Below, piece after piece: positions 9,601-19,485 of a stretch of DNA of 64,000 nt. Both the position numbers and the translations under genes were made by a program. Every line of letters starts with the position of its first letter. Position 1 is the stretch's first letter. Source of the DNA: Romanomermis culicivorax (Eukaryota > Nematoda > Enoplea > Mermithida > Mermithidae); the NCBI GenBank assembly GCA_963922205.1, contig CAWUHX010000086.1, positions 1-64,000 on the forward strand. Direction: 5' to 3'. Below the pieces are notes generated by a model, which saw only the letters and a list, made by a program, of their open reading frames with translations, searched no databases and was not told the origin of the DNA.

Positions 9601-12600
9601 GTGGTTAAAAATCTAATTTACATATTATTCAATTCAGACGCATAGAAGAAGAATGCGAATCATTATTCGATAAGATCGGTAATGCGTCTCCGCCCAATTT
9701 CAACTCCCAGGCGACAGTTTTGGTGGAATCACAATCGCAAACCACCGAAGCTCTAAATACAAAAAGGTAAACATGTAACAAATACGATCTGCACTTACAT
9801 CTTTCAATAAACTTACATATTCAGACCTATTTTAATCACATTACCATTTTCTATTTAAGAGAGACTACAATTATAATTGATTCGCAAATTCCAACCTGCG
9901 ATGAAATTGAAGACACGGATTTAATACCGGAAATGCGACAAAAACCACCAGTAATATTTAATTTATTTTAGAATTATTTTTTAGTTGAACTAATTTAATT
10001 TTTGCATTCAGATGGACTTATCAACGCTAATTACTAACAACCTCTCGAATTTAGAACCCGAAGAGGATGAGGAAATAATAGACCGCCTTAGCGATGTCGA
10101 CGACGATGCTTTATTGAACGTATCATTAAAATCGAAAGATGCGAAGCCGACATTCTGCGAATGTCAAGTCGATAAAACTGTCAATCGCATGCTTGAATGC
10201 GATGCCCAAGTTGCCGAAAATTGCCGAATGTGGTACCATCCCGACTGCGAAAATATTTCCGAAGTTTATTTTTCGCTTAAAAATAATCGAAGAAAACCCG
10301 AAAACAAATTTTATTGGGAATGCGCGCACTGCTTCGTTATTCATTACTTCCGAAATTCGCCGACTGTTCAAAAATATCAACTTCAGAATACTTGTACAAT
10401 CGATCCTGGCCTTACAACTTTCTATATTAAGGCAAAGTTTTGTCCAAAATTCTTGCGACAGGTAATTTAAATGCTATATTACATAACATTCATGAATTAA
10501 TTTCATACTTTACAGCTACCCATCGAATTGTCAATGTTAAAAAAATCCATGACATTGGCACTTAAACATCAATTCGGGGAAGCTGCATTGGAGTGGGTGA
10601 ATTACATACGCTACCAAAAGAATGCGGTACAAGAGAAAAATATAACCAAAGACGGCTCGGGCACAAAGATCGATTTATACGGTGCCGCCGACGAGTTCTT
10701 CTTGAGCCATATCAGCACCTTGTACACTCTACAACGCCGCAGCGAGTGTTCCGTAGCCAAATGCCCTATGCGGATTAACACCCAAGAAATAACCGGCTAT
10801 GCACTGTAAGTCTTTTGTTGATTAATCTCTTTAGGTTTTGAGATACTTGTTAAAAGTTCTTTCTTTTTAAAAAGTGTTTGCATACCCAATTCGAAGTGGA
10901 AATATTGTTTTCCTACGTTTCTGAGTACGGCGGACATTTCTATGACGATTTTAAAAAAATTTAAAAATTTTTGAAAAATTTTAAAAAATTTTAAAAAATT
11001 TAAAAAAATTTTAAAATTTTAAAATTTTGATTTTAACGTGTTCCCCTGACTCTGTTTAGTATGTCGAACAAGTTGGCAAACTATTTTCGACATTTTTAAG
11101 TCTGAAATTCAAGTGATCCGTGAGAAAATAATCCGGGTTTTAGACATGCACGTCTAAAACCCGGATCACTCGGCCACGGATCACTCAATTATTGAAGTGA
11201 AAAATTGTGTTCCGGGTTGGGGAAACATGTTTTCCTACGTTTCTGAGTACGGCGGACATTTCTATGACAATTTTAAAAAATTTTAAAATTTTTTAAAAAA
11301 TTTTAAAAAATTTAAAAAAATTTTAAAATTTTAAAATTTTGATTTTAATGTGTTCCCCTGACCCTGTTTAGTATGTCGAACAAGTTGGCAAACTATTTTC
11401 GACATTTTTAAGTCTGAAATTCAGGTGATCCGTGAGAAAATAATCCGGGTTTTAGACATGCACGTCTAAAACCCGGATCACTCGGCCACGGATCACTCAA
11501 TTTTTGAAGTGAAAAATTGTGTTCTGGGTTGGGGAAACATGTTTTCCTACGTTTCTGAGTACGGCGGACATTTCTATGACAATTTTAAAAAATTTTAAAA
11601 TTTTTTAAAAAATTTTAAAAAATTTAAAAAAATTTTAAAATTTTAAAATTTTGATTTTAACGTGTTCCCCTGACCCTGTTTAGTATGTCGAACAAGTTGG
11701 CAAACTTTTTTCGACATTTTTAAGTCTGAAATTCAGGTGATCCGTGAGAAAATAATCCGGGTTTTAGACATGCACGTCTAAAACCCGGATCACTCGGCCA
11801 CGGATCACTCAATTATTGAAGTGAAAAATTGTGTTCCGGGTTGGGGAAACATGTTTTCCTACGTTTCTGAGTACGGCGGACATTTCTATGACGATTTTAA
11901 AAAATTTTAAAATTTTTTAAAAAATTTTGAAAAATTTAAAAAAATTTTAAAAATTTAAAATTTTGATTTTAACGTGTTCCCCTGACCCTGTTTAGTATGT
12001 CGAACAAGTTGGCAAACTATTTCCGACATTTTTGAGTCTGAAATTTAGGTGATCCGTACCAAGCCGTTACGGATCACTCTGTTTTAAAGTGAAAAGTTGC
12101 GTTTGAGGTTTGCGAAAATTGTTTTTCCCAATTGGACTTTACCGTTTATGTTATAGTACCATTAAAGATAAAACGATCGAGAATTTGGCGAATAAACATC
12201 TTCGCAAAAATAAGCAAATTTGTGGACAAAGACATGAGAACGGGTCGACAAAATGTCCGGGTATACGAACTTTTTTTGCGCCTACCTTTACGATGCAACA
12301 GCTACTCATGTTGCCCCCAATTTATTTGTGCAACGCACCATTCAATGACGTTTTTGCATTGCCGACGGAGTTGACGTTTAATCGACGACGGTAAAAACAA
12401 ACTGGAGTTGTGTTTTGTTTTTTTAAATTTGACATTTTTCAGATATCATCTGTTGTCGGTTATTGTTTATAACTCCAACCACTTCGCATGCATCGTCCTT
12501 CGACCGGGAACTTCATCAAAGGAATATTTCCTTTGCGACGATTTGCAGGAAAAAATGGTACGAGTAGAAGAAGGTAGTGGAAACGGGCATGTTTTACAAT

Positions 12601-12626
12601 ATGCCTTGTATTTTCTAGATTGTTAA
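6699..12626 (+). CDS. MULE-type transposase fused to SWIM, PHD finger and USP-like protease (12 exons, 1271 aa, intact)
   Basis: Exons by canonical splice sites: 6699-6924, 7018-7110, 7170-7585, 7683-8421, 8550-8929, 8987-9570, 9638-9766, 9860-9950, 10012-10461, 10516-10805, 12157-12390, 12443-12626. All phases agree and the sum is 1272 codons. Domains in order: an acidic start; an N-terminal domain of MULE transposases (CDCFNWVNDG, then VVHYVGDE); a DDE core with VLYDTT (D319), IITDRE (D387), CWRHL (C404/H407) and NASESFN (E499); SWIM finger CGCGDKACAH (638-647); a KRK-rich NLS-like patch; three QV(D/E)TATC repeats; PHD finger C4HC3 (about 935-993); and a USP-like domain. The USP-like domain has Cys-box QNTCTIDPGL (C1014), two C-C pairs as in a USP zinc ribbon (1114/1119, 1155/1166), NSNHFAC (H1224) and FLCDD (D1243/1244). 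Mobilises DNA by cut-and-paste (family knowledge). The protease role is inferred. Confidence 0.9.
10865..12120. repeat. About four 312-bp tandem repeats with nested palindromes, filling intron 11 of the transposase gene
   Basis: The word TCCTACGTTTCTGAG recurs at 10911, 11233, 11545 and 11857 (spacings 322, 312, 312). Each of the first three units ends in a nested palindrome. In copy 1 the outer arms are GTGATCCGTG (11113-11122) and CACGGATCAC (11175-11184). The inner arms are ATCCGGGTTTTAGAC (11131-11145) and its complement (11152-11166), with a 6-nt loop. The fourth unit is diverged and lacks the inner stem. The array lies entirely between the donor at 10806 and the acceptor ending 12156. 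Confidence 0.9.
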
Positions 12627-13080
12627 ATATTGTTGTTGTTTTTAATGTTGTTTTGTTAATTTTTCTCTCTTTTTTTGTGTCTTATTTACCGGTTTTACCT
12701 CGTGCAATTTTTAAAATTTTATCTCACTTGTTATTGTTCGTTTAAGTTTTATCGCTTTATAAATTTTATCTCGTTTGTTACTGACTGTTCAAATTATATC
12801 GTTATTGTTCATTTTAATTTTATCGCTTTATAAATTTTATCTCGTCATACTGTAAATAATTGTTAAATTGTTATTGTATTTGTGATTGTTTGTATAGTAT
12901 TTCCGTATACATTTTTCCGTTTTTTTATTTATTTTTTCGTTTTTCTTTTTTTTAGTTTTTTTTTGTTTTTTTAAGTACCTGTTTTTATTTTTTTTATGGC
13001 TTTTTTCCTACTTTTTTTGGTTTATCCTTTTTTTGTTTATTGGTTATTCTTTTTTTTTGTTGTTTTCTTTTGTTCTGTTA
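12627..13080. other. T-rich 3' flank of the transposase gene
   Basis: Low-complexity T-rich plus strand with repeated phrases such as TTTTATCTCGTTTGTTA and TTTATCGCTTTATAAATTTTATCTCG. It probably contains the 3' UTR. No gene is visible. Confidence 0.5.
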
Positions 13081-13082
13081 CT

Positions 13083-13640
13083 GTACATAGTTGTTTGCTT
13101 AAATGTAAATAAAATTTGGTACATAATTGGTACATAACAGGAATCCTGTGATATTGACTGAAAAATAGATGATCCGTAATGCATTAATTCTCTTCCAACC
13201 CGTAGTTTTTATGTTTCATACAAAAACACCGATATATAAAAAATTTCGAATTAATTTGGTATGAGTGGTCTAACGACAGATTAATAGAATTAAACTGTTG
13301 CTAGAGCACCCCTTTTATTTTTTGCCATTTGGGTTTTTTTGTCTTTTTTGGTTTTTAGGCTATTCTTACTGTACATAGTTGTTTGTTTAAATGTAAATAA
13401 AATGTAGTAATTGAATCATAACAGGAATCCTGTGATTGATTGAAAAATAGATGATCCATCTCTATTCGAACTCGTTTTATGAGGTTTCTGACTACATTCA
13501 TTATTTCTCTTCCAAACCGTAGTTTTTATGTTTCAAACAAAAACACCGATATATAAAAAAGTTCGATTTAGTTTTGTATGCGTGGTTTAACAGCAGATTA
13601 ATAGAATTAAACTGTTGTTAGAGCACTCTTTTATATTTTT
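13083..13640. repeat. Two direct copies of a 240-260 bp unit
   Basis: Copy 1 (about 13083-13318) and copy 2 (about 13370-13635) share ACTGTACATAGTTGTTTG, GGAATCCTGTGAT, AAAATAGATGATCC, AACACCGATATATAAAAAA and AGATTAATAGAATTAAACTG in the same order. Copy 2 has an extra stretch of about 45 bp after GATGATCC. No coding potential. Confidence 0.8.
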
Positions 13641-13729
13641 TACATTTTTAATATGTTTGAATTATTGGAAAAATATTTTCCATTTGAATTACCATTTTAT
13701 TAAAAAAAAAACAAAAATAGAACAGGCTA

Positions 13730-14800
13730 AACATTATATCAATGATTTAACAACTGTTCTATCGTACCTGCCAAATAGCAGTTAAGTATATATTTTCAAC
13801 TTTCCTTATAAAACATAAAAGTGACGGGTTGCAAATGTATTCCAGCATTGACAACAGAATGTATCGATCTGGTGACTGCACTTGCTTACTTTTGATGTGG
13901 TTTTAGACACACGTTAAAAATTCGCGCCAACCCGTCAATTTGATGTTCCTACAGTTTCCTAATGTTTATATACATATGCCAATATTGGCTCATTAGGATT
14001 TGATTAACCAAAAGGACAAAAAATCGATGACTTAACAACTATTCTATCAAAGTTTATTTCGTGGACTATGGATAATCGATGACTTAACGACTGTTCTATC
14101 AAAATTTATTTCGTCGACTACGGAACCTTGAGGTTATTCAATCCTTTTGCAGTTGAAGTTGAATATTTACATGGCGCGAGATCAAAATGTACTGATCTGG
14201 TGACTCCACTTGCCTACTTTTGATGTGGTTTTAGACACACGTTAAAAATTCGCACCAACCCGTCAATTTGATGTTCCTACAGTTTCCTCATGTTTATATA
14301 CATATGCCAATATTGGCTCTTAGGATTTGATTAACCAAAAAGGACTAAATCGATGACTTAACGACTGTTCTATCGATGTTTACTTGTTCTACTATTAAAG
14401 TTTTACTTGATAGATTATGGAATTATGGAACCTTGAGGTTATTCAATCCTTTTGCAGTTTAAGTTGCACATCCTCAAAACCCATTCATGAATGCTCATAA
14501 AAAATATTTACATGGCGCCAGATCAAAATGTACTGATCTGGTGACTCCACTTGCATACTTTTGATGTGGTTTTAGACACACGTTAAAAATTCGCATCAAC
14601 CCGTCAATTTGATGTTTCTACAGTTTCATCAAATTTATATATGTGTGCCAATATGGGCTCATTAGGATTTGAACAAACCAGAAAGGCAAAAACTTAATTG
14701 ATGAATTAACAACTGTTCTATCGAAATTTATTTTATCGATTTCGGCAATACCGAACCTTGAGGTTGTTCAATCCTTTTGCATTTTAAGTTAAACATAGAC
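13730..14800. repeat. Three to four direct copies of a roughly 350-bp unit
   Basis: Shared phrases recur in order: GATGACTTAACAACTGTTCTATC, then CCTTGAGGTTATTCAATCC, GATCTGGTGACTCCACTTGC, GTGGTTTTAGACACACG, CCCGTCAATTTGATG and GCCAATATTGGCTC. The GTGGTTTTAGACACACG word lies near 13899, 14225 and 14568. Units end near ATTAACCAAAA. No coding potential. Confidence 0.8.
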
Positions 14801-15289
14801 ATATAGAAAGTATATACACGGATCCAGATCCGTAAACTTTTTTTTTCAAACCTAGGTGCAGTTTAACATAATACAAATTCAAATACATTTTCTCCTAAAT
14901 TTTTTATACACAAATATATGTAAAGTCATGGAACCAATAACTAACCTGTTACTTTCCTTAATGCCCAGAAAACTATGCCGACTCTTGATTGCATAATAAA
15001 GCACAATAAATGGCTAACGAATAAAAATACTTTACGTATTCACATATAACGATACAGATCCGTACACAAAATTTAAATAAACCACTCCACGGATCCTGAT
15101 TCGTAAAAAAATTTTCTGCCTAAACATATAAGGCTGGGTAAACATATATGGCTGGGAAAACATGGCTGGGTAAACATTTGGAATAAGTGATTAATGTTTG
15201 CTCAACTAGCATTATACACGGATCCAGATAAGTACACAAAATTGCAATAAAAAGAATACTAATACAATTTATTCTATGTAAAACCGGTT
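14801..15289. other. Non-coding stretch with scattered GATCC words
   Basis: No open frame of note. ACGGATCC/GATCCGTA words recur (14819, 15053, 15097, 15215), linking it to the neighbouring repeat families. AAACATATATGGCTGGG is locally repeated near 15130-15170. Confidence 0.4.
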
Positions 15290-15935
15290 ATACAGAATAA
15301 ATACACATGCATTTATTCTCTGTCATCCCGTCGACGTGATGTTTCAATGCTTTTCTCTTCTTTATATACACCTGCAAATGTGACTTCGTTATGTAATTGA
15401 ACAACCGAATAATAATCCCGTAGGGATCCAATTTTAATCGGACTACAAAACAGGAAATGGCTTAACTACTGTTCTATCAGATGCTGAGTGGAGTCGGAAA
15501 TTCACTTCACTGTTGTTCAATAGTTTTACAAAATTTTCTTTTTCAAAATATTTTTAATATTTATCCAAACCTGATCAAAAATAGTGATCCAGGTCCGTAC
15601 ACATAATTGCAATAAAAAAAATCCTAATACACATGCATTTATTATAAAAAACCCTACTAAACCAATAAAAACACTACTAATACACATGCATTTATTCTGT
15701 GTTATCCCGTAGACGTGATGTTTCAATGCTTTTCTCTTCTTTATATACATTTGCAAAATTGACTTAGTTATGTAATTGAACCAACCGAATAATGATCCCG
15801 TAGGGATCTGAATCCCGTAGGGATCCGTGCAGAATGTGCCGTCATTACGGAACAACATAACCACTGAATGGTTTAACAACTGCTCTATCAGATGTTGCAT
15901 TTTGAAGAATCGTCAAATTTAGAACAACATCACTA
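15290..15935. repeat. Two direct copies of a roughly 210-bp unit
   Basis: Both copies (about 15296-15480 and 15672-15895) carry ACACATGCATTTATTCT, GACGTGATGTTTCAATGC, CTCTTCTTTATATACA, TATGTAATTGAAC and CCCGTAGGGATC. CCCGTAGGGAT is itself repeated inside copy 2. No credible gene on either strand. Confidence 0.75.
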
Positions 15936-16029
15936 AACGGTTGTTCAATCGTTTTTTATTTTATTCAAAAAATGTTTTTTATTTTATTCGAATTCAAAAT
16001 ACAAAAAATTTACATTCGTCAAACATCGA

Positions 16030-16640
16030 AAATCTTTAACCCTAGGTGGAAATTTGAAAAAAATTTTGATGAAATATTGATCCACATCAAAATCTGTTTA
16101 TGTGATGGATAGAAATCTGATTAAGTGATGTTAATTTACTCTTAACGACGGTAAAATACGAAAAATTTTACTCTAAGTGAAAATTTGAAGAAAAAAAATT
16201 TTGATCCGGATCAAAAATCGTGATCCGGATCAAATTATGATGATGTGACGTTAATTTACTCATCACGACGTTAAAATACGAAAAATTTTACTCTAGGTGA
16301 AAATTTGAAAAAAAAAATTTTGATCCGGATCAAAATCGTGATCCGGATCAAAATATGATGATGTGACGTTAATTTACTCATCACGACGTTAAAATACGAA
16401 AAATTTTACTCTAGGTGAAAATTTGAAAAAAAAAATTGATCCGGATCAAAAATATTGATCTGGATCAAATTCTGATTATGTGACGTGAATATACTCATCA
16501 CGACGAAAAAATTCGAAAAATTTTGATCTAGATCAAAAAATTTTGATCTGGATCAAAAATTTTGATCCGGATCAAAATATCGTGATCCGGATCAAAAATT
16601 CGGGTTCCCGATCAAAAATTAGTACATACAAACCCGATCC
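16030..16640. repeat. Tandem repeats of about 115-120 bp rich in TTGATCCGGATCAA palindromes
   Basis: Four to five imperfect units share TTAATTTACTCATCACGACG, AAAATACGAAAAATTTTACTC, GGTGAAAATTTGAA and the self-complementary TTGATCCGGATCAA. The last part collapses into back-to-back GATCCGGATCAAAA words. Confidence 0.8.
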
Positions 16641-16870
16641 GTGGGGGGTGATCCGTGATGAAAATCCGGGTTTTAGACGAATTTTCCACGGATCCGGATC
16701 ACCGGACTGATCCGCCGTGATCCGTGATAATCCGGGTTTTAGACACCTAAAAACATGGTTTGGCGAGCCAAACCCCCGATCCGCCGATCCGCCGATCCGT
16801 GGTGATCCGGGTTTTAGACACCCGATCCGGATCCGGATCCGTGACCATGATCCGGGTTTTAGTACTACCC
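16641..16870. repeat. GATCCG / CCGGGTTTTAGAC repeat cluster
   Basis: The word ATCCGGGTTTTAGACR occurs here three to four times (near 16664, 16729, 16806, 16848), with CGGATCCGGATC palindromes. It is the same word that forms the inner hairpin stem of the tandem repeats in the transposase intron 5 kb upstream, so the two arrays are related. It may mark the right end of the element. Confidence 0.7.
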
Positions 16871-17487
16871 CTAAAAAAGTGGTGAATTTGCCAGGTATGA
16901 GGAGAATTAAGGGCAAAAAATGGTTTACTTCGAATCAACTTCGAGTCTTCCGTCGATCAGGAGACGAATTCTAAGACAAATTTCATTGTAAGAGTCGATC
17001 TCGGCTCAAATTATGAAATCAATTTGTCATACCCTTCTTTTTTCTCGTTGCACATCGAGAATAGATTTCCTAGCATCATTAGAAAAAGTACAACAGGTTA
17101 GTAAGCGGAAATGAGCTCGATTGATGAGAAGACGCGATTTAAACTTCTCATGTAATAAATGTTGCAGCCAATCAGAGCCAGCTTTCAATTTTTGCAGTAA
17201 TACTCAGATATCAAATCGAAGAATGATGCTTTATTTCTTGAACAATTATCCATATTTGATTATTTCCAGAACGACAAGTCTGCACAAACTCCCGTTCAAT
17301 AAGTTCCAATAAAGTAAACGTTTACTGTATTTCCGAGCGAGAAGATCCGGCGCCGTGCGAAAAAAATCGTATTCGGATTTTTCAACGCGCGCGTTCCTTG
17401 TTCGCGCTCTGTCTCGCCACTATCGCTGGCTGTCGCCATTCCTGTTCCATTCGCTGCGGTGTGGTTTTAGGTTTTTACGTAAAAATT
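16871..17487. other. Intergenic stretch, nothing recognised
   Basis: Mixed-composition DNA with a more GC-rich part from 17340 to 17460. I see no gene, repeat or RNA that I can support. It may contain a promoter for the short frame that starts at 17488. Confidence 0.3.
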
Positions 17488-17619
17488 ATGGCTAGAGGAA
17501 AAAGCACTGTTCGTATTAAAGACAAAAATGGAGACGAAGCGGATAGAGGTTGGGTAAGGAAGAACAGAAACAAAGTTTTTTCTCATGAGGATTGGGCAGT
17601 GGTTTCTTTGTACACATAA
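17488..17619 (+). CDS. Short hypothetical frame (43 aa) starting MARGKSTVRIKD
   Basis: ATG to TAA with coding-like residues (KDKNGDEADRGWVRKNRNK) just downstream of GC-rich DNA. It might be the first exon of a gene or a relic. No family is recognised and no splice partner was found. Confidence 0.2.
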   Translation: MARGKSTVRIKDKNGDEADRGWVRKNRNKVFSHEDWAVVSLYT

Positions 17620-17739
17620 ATTTGTGTCAATTGGCGCAAGAGATCAAAAAATTTATCGGAAAAAAACATACTGAAAACTGCGAAAAGTTTGATAAAAATA
17701 TAATTGAAGCTATATTTACTGCACTGCACTGATAACGTA

Positions 17740-17990
17740 CCTGTAATCGGGAGTGGTTGGGGGTGACCATACCTGTAAGAGGTCCAATCAGTTGGGGAGG
17801 GGGTAAACCCGCAATTTTGGGGGAGGGGTCGAAAAAAGTCGAAATTTTTCCCAAAAAAGGCTCTTTTTTGTCAATTTTTTCTAGTCTGGGGCACTGTTTT
17901 TTTCCCCGGGCCTTTTCCCCAAATGGGGAAAGGGGTCAAAACTTTTTTCTCCATTTTCCCGAAGTCGTTTTTTTCGCTTAAAAATGCTCA
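17740..17990. mobile_element. Degenerate CATACCTG-type C/G-rich element
   Basis: CATACCTGTAAGAGGTCC begins at 17768, the same end sequence seen in reverse at the right end of the 18410-18651 element. It is followed by G-rich runs and a FILE-like phrase repeated at 19500 (CCCCAAATGGGGAAAG). A second partial end, ACGTACCTGTAATCGGG, lies at about 17734. The right end is not clear. Confidence 0.5.
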
Positions 17991-18227
17991 CAGACGCTTT
18001 ATTTAGGTGTTTTTGAGTCTTTTCAAGCCTTCTGGTGTTTTCAGACCCGTTAATTCATTAAAATTGAGGAAAAATTGAAATTTTCGAGTTTCAATTCTAA
18101 TTTACAAGCATTGGAACAAACTTTCAAGCAAACTATCCAAAAGCATAATGATTTTGAATTACATGAGAAATCAATGGTCAAGTCCTCTATGACGACAAGT
18201 GAGAACCCAAAAGGAATGTTAATCTTC

Positions 18228-18244
18228 CCGGCGCGAAGCGCCGG
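18228..18244. repeat. CCGGCGC-GAA-GCGCCGG hairpin repeat, copy 1
   Basis: A perfect 7-bp inverted repeat with a GAA loop. Shorter or identical copies lie at 19434-19446 and 26787-26803, each followed by GGAAAA and a similar stretch. It marks a small dispersed repeat family. Confidence 0.6.
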
Positions 18245-18409
18245 AAAAATTTTTTGGGTATTGATATTCTGTGACGCTGGAAAATCAATTTTCCAAACAT
18301 TTATTTCAAGAATTAGATTTGAATTTTGTGTTCAAAAGTCGTAATTTCTAGAATTTTACTTGAAAAATTTTAAAACCAGTATTTGTAAACTCTCATACTT
18401 GGTCGAAAA

Positions 18410-18651
18410 CATACCTGTACTTGGGGGGGGGGGTTGGGGGGGACCCCCCCCCAACTCGGCCAACCCTGTACCCAAAATCATTTCCTCGCCGACCCCCCCC
18501 CCCCCTAGTTGGGAAAAAATTAAAAAAATTTGCCAAAAAGTGTATGTTTTTTGGCCTTTTTTGGGAAAAATTTCGACTTTTTCCTACCCCCCCCCCCCAA
18601 AATTTCGGATTTACCCCCCCCCCCCAACTGGTCGGAGGTCTTACAGGTATG
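18410..18651. mobile_element. Poly-C/poly-G MITE with CATACCTGTA ends and 8-bp target duplication
   Basis: A 242-bp element begins CATACCTGTACTTGGG and ends GGTCTTACAGGTATG. Perfect octamers GTCGAAAA flank it at 18402-18409 and 18652-18659. The interior has runs of 9-12 C or G. It is closely similar to 2935-3196. An 8-bp duplication is typical of hAT-like transposases. No coding capacity. Confidence 0.85.
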
Positions 18652-18782
18652 GTCGAAAATATATGAGTAAGCAGAGTGTAAATTTCCGAAAGATATTTCT
18701 ATGAAGCGTTTGAATTGATTTTACGTTAGAAAAGAAATAATTGCATCAAAAAGCTTAGAGACTTAGAATAGAATAGAATAGT

Positions 18783-19205
18783 TTATTCGTCATTAGAAAA
18801 AATACATCCACAAAAGAATAAAGAAAAAATGTTATCACGACTATTAAAAAAATCTTTTTCAAGTAATCGTGTACGAAATTTTGTCTTATATAATTTATAT
18901 GGATTGTTAATACGATAATTAAATTTACTGTATACGAAAAAATTATTTGAGTCCAAAATGCTGTTACAGATTATAGAATAAACATAGCATAAATCAGTTA
19001 TAGTTCTCCTAAATTCAAGAGAATGCAGACTAGCGGACTCCAATCTTTCTTGATAATTCCTAGAGTTAAAAACATATAATCGTTTTGTGAACCACCTCTA
19101 AACTTTCTCTACCCTTTGTATTTCACCCATTAGAGAAGGATTCCAAATAGGACTACCATACTCAAGGATTGGGCGAACATAAGTTTTAAATGCCCTGATT
19201 TTCAA
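18783..19205 (-). pseudogene. 3' fragment of a non-LTR (LINE, Jockey/CR1-like) reverse transcriptase
   Basis: The minus strand reads through the typical end of a LINE reverse transcriptase: TYVRPILEYGSPIWNPSLMG, then EIQRVEKV, one in-frame TAG, RWFTKRL, RNYQERLESASLHSLEFRR and a poorly conserved tail. Just downstream (plus-strand 18765-18780) is a short GAATA array, usual at LINE 3' ends. It is 5'-truncated, as is normal for such elements. Confidence 0.8.
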
Positions 19206-19433
19206 TTCATTTATATTTGAGTTGAAACATTTAAAATGATCTTTCTCCAAAAGAAAAAATGCGAATCTTCATTAAATATCATGATAAAATATTGAAGATT
19301 ACCAATAAAAACATGAGATAATACGTTCAAGATGATGAAAACTATTATAGATTATATGATAAATGAAGGTAGACTTGCTAAAAGCCGCGCCTGAGCTAAG
19401 TAATGCATAATAATGATTATTAAAGTTATAATT

Positions 19434-19446
19434 GGCGCGAAGCGCC
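19434..19446. repeat. GGCGCGAAGCGCC hairpin repeat, copy 2
   Basis: Same GAA-loop hairpin as at 18228, followed by GGAAAATTTTGAGATTATGACCT, which resembles the sequence after copy 3. Confidence 0.5.
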
Positions 19447-19485
19447 GGAAAATTTTGAGATTATGACCTTCTAAAATGCACCTAA

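Noticed and set aside
10865..12120. CRISPR-like array
   Set aside because: The 312-bp units are contiguous with no unique spacers, lie inside a spliced eukaryotic gene, and have no cas genes nearby.
68..12626. Maverick/Polinton, Helitron or integrated large DNA virus
   Set aside because: No protein-primed polymerase, capsid, ATPase, retroviral-type integrase, Rep or PIF1 gene is present. The DDE/SWIM protein points to a MULE-type transposon.
10528..12626. Ulp1/C48 SUMO protease instead of a USP-type domain
   Set aside because: The Cys box comes first and the His-Asp pair last with a two-part zinc ribbon between, which is the USP order. In Ulp1 the His and Asp precede the Cys. Still to be confirmed by fold prediction.
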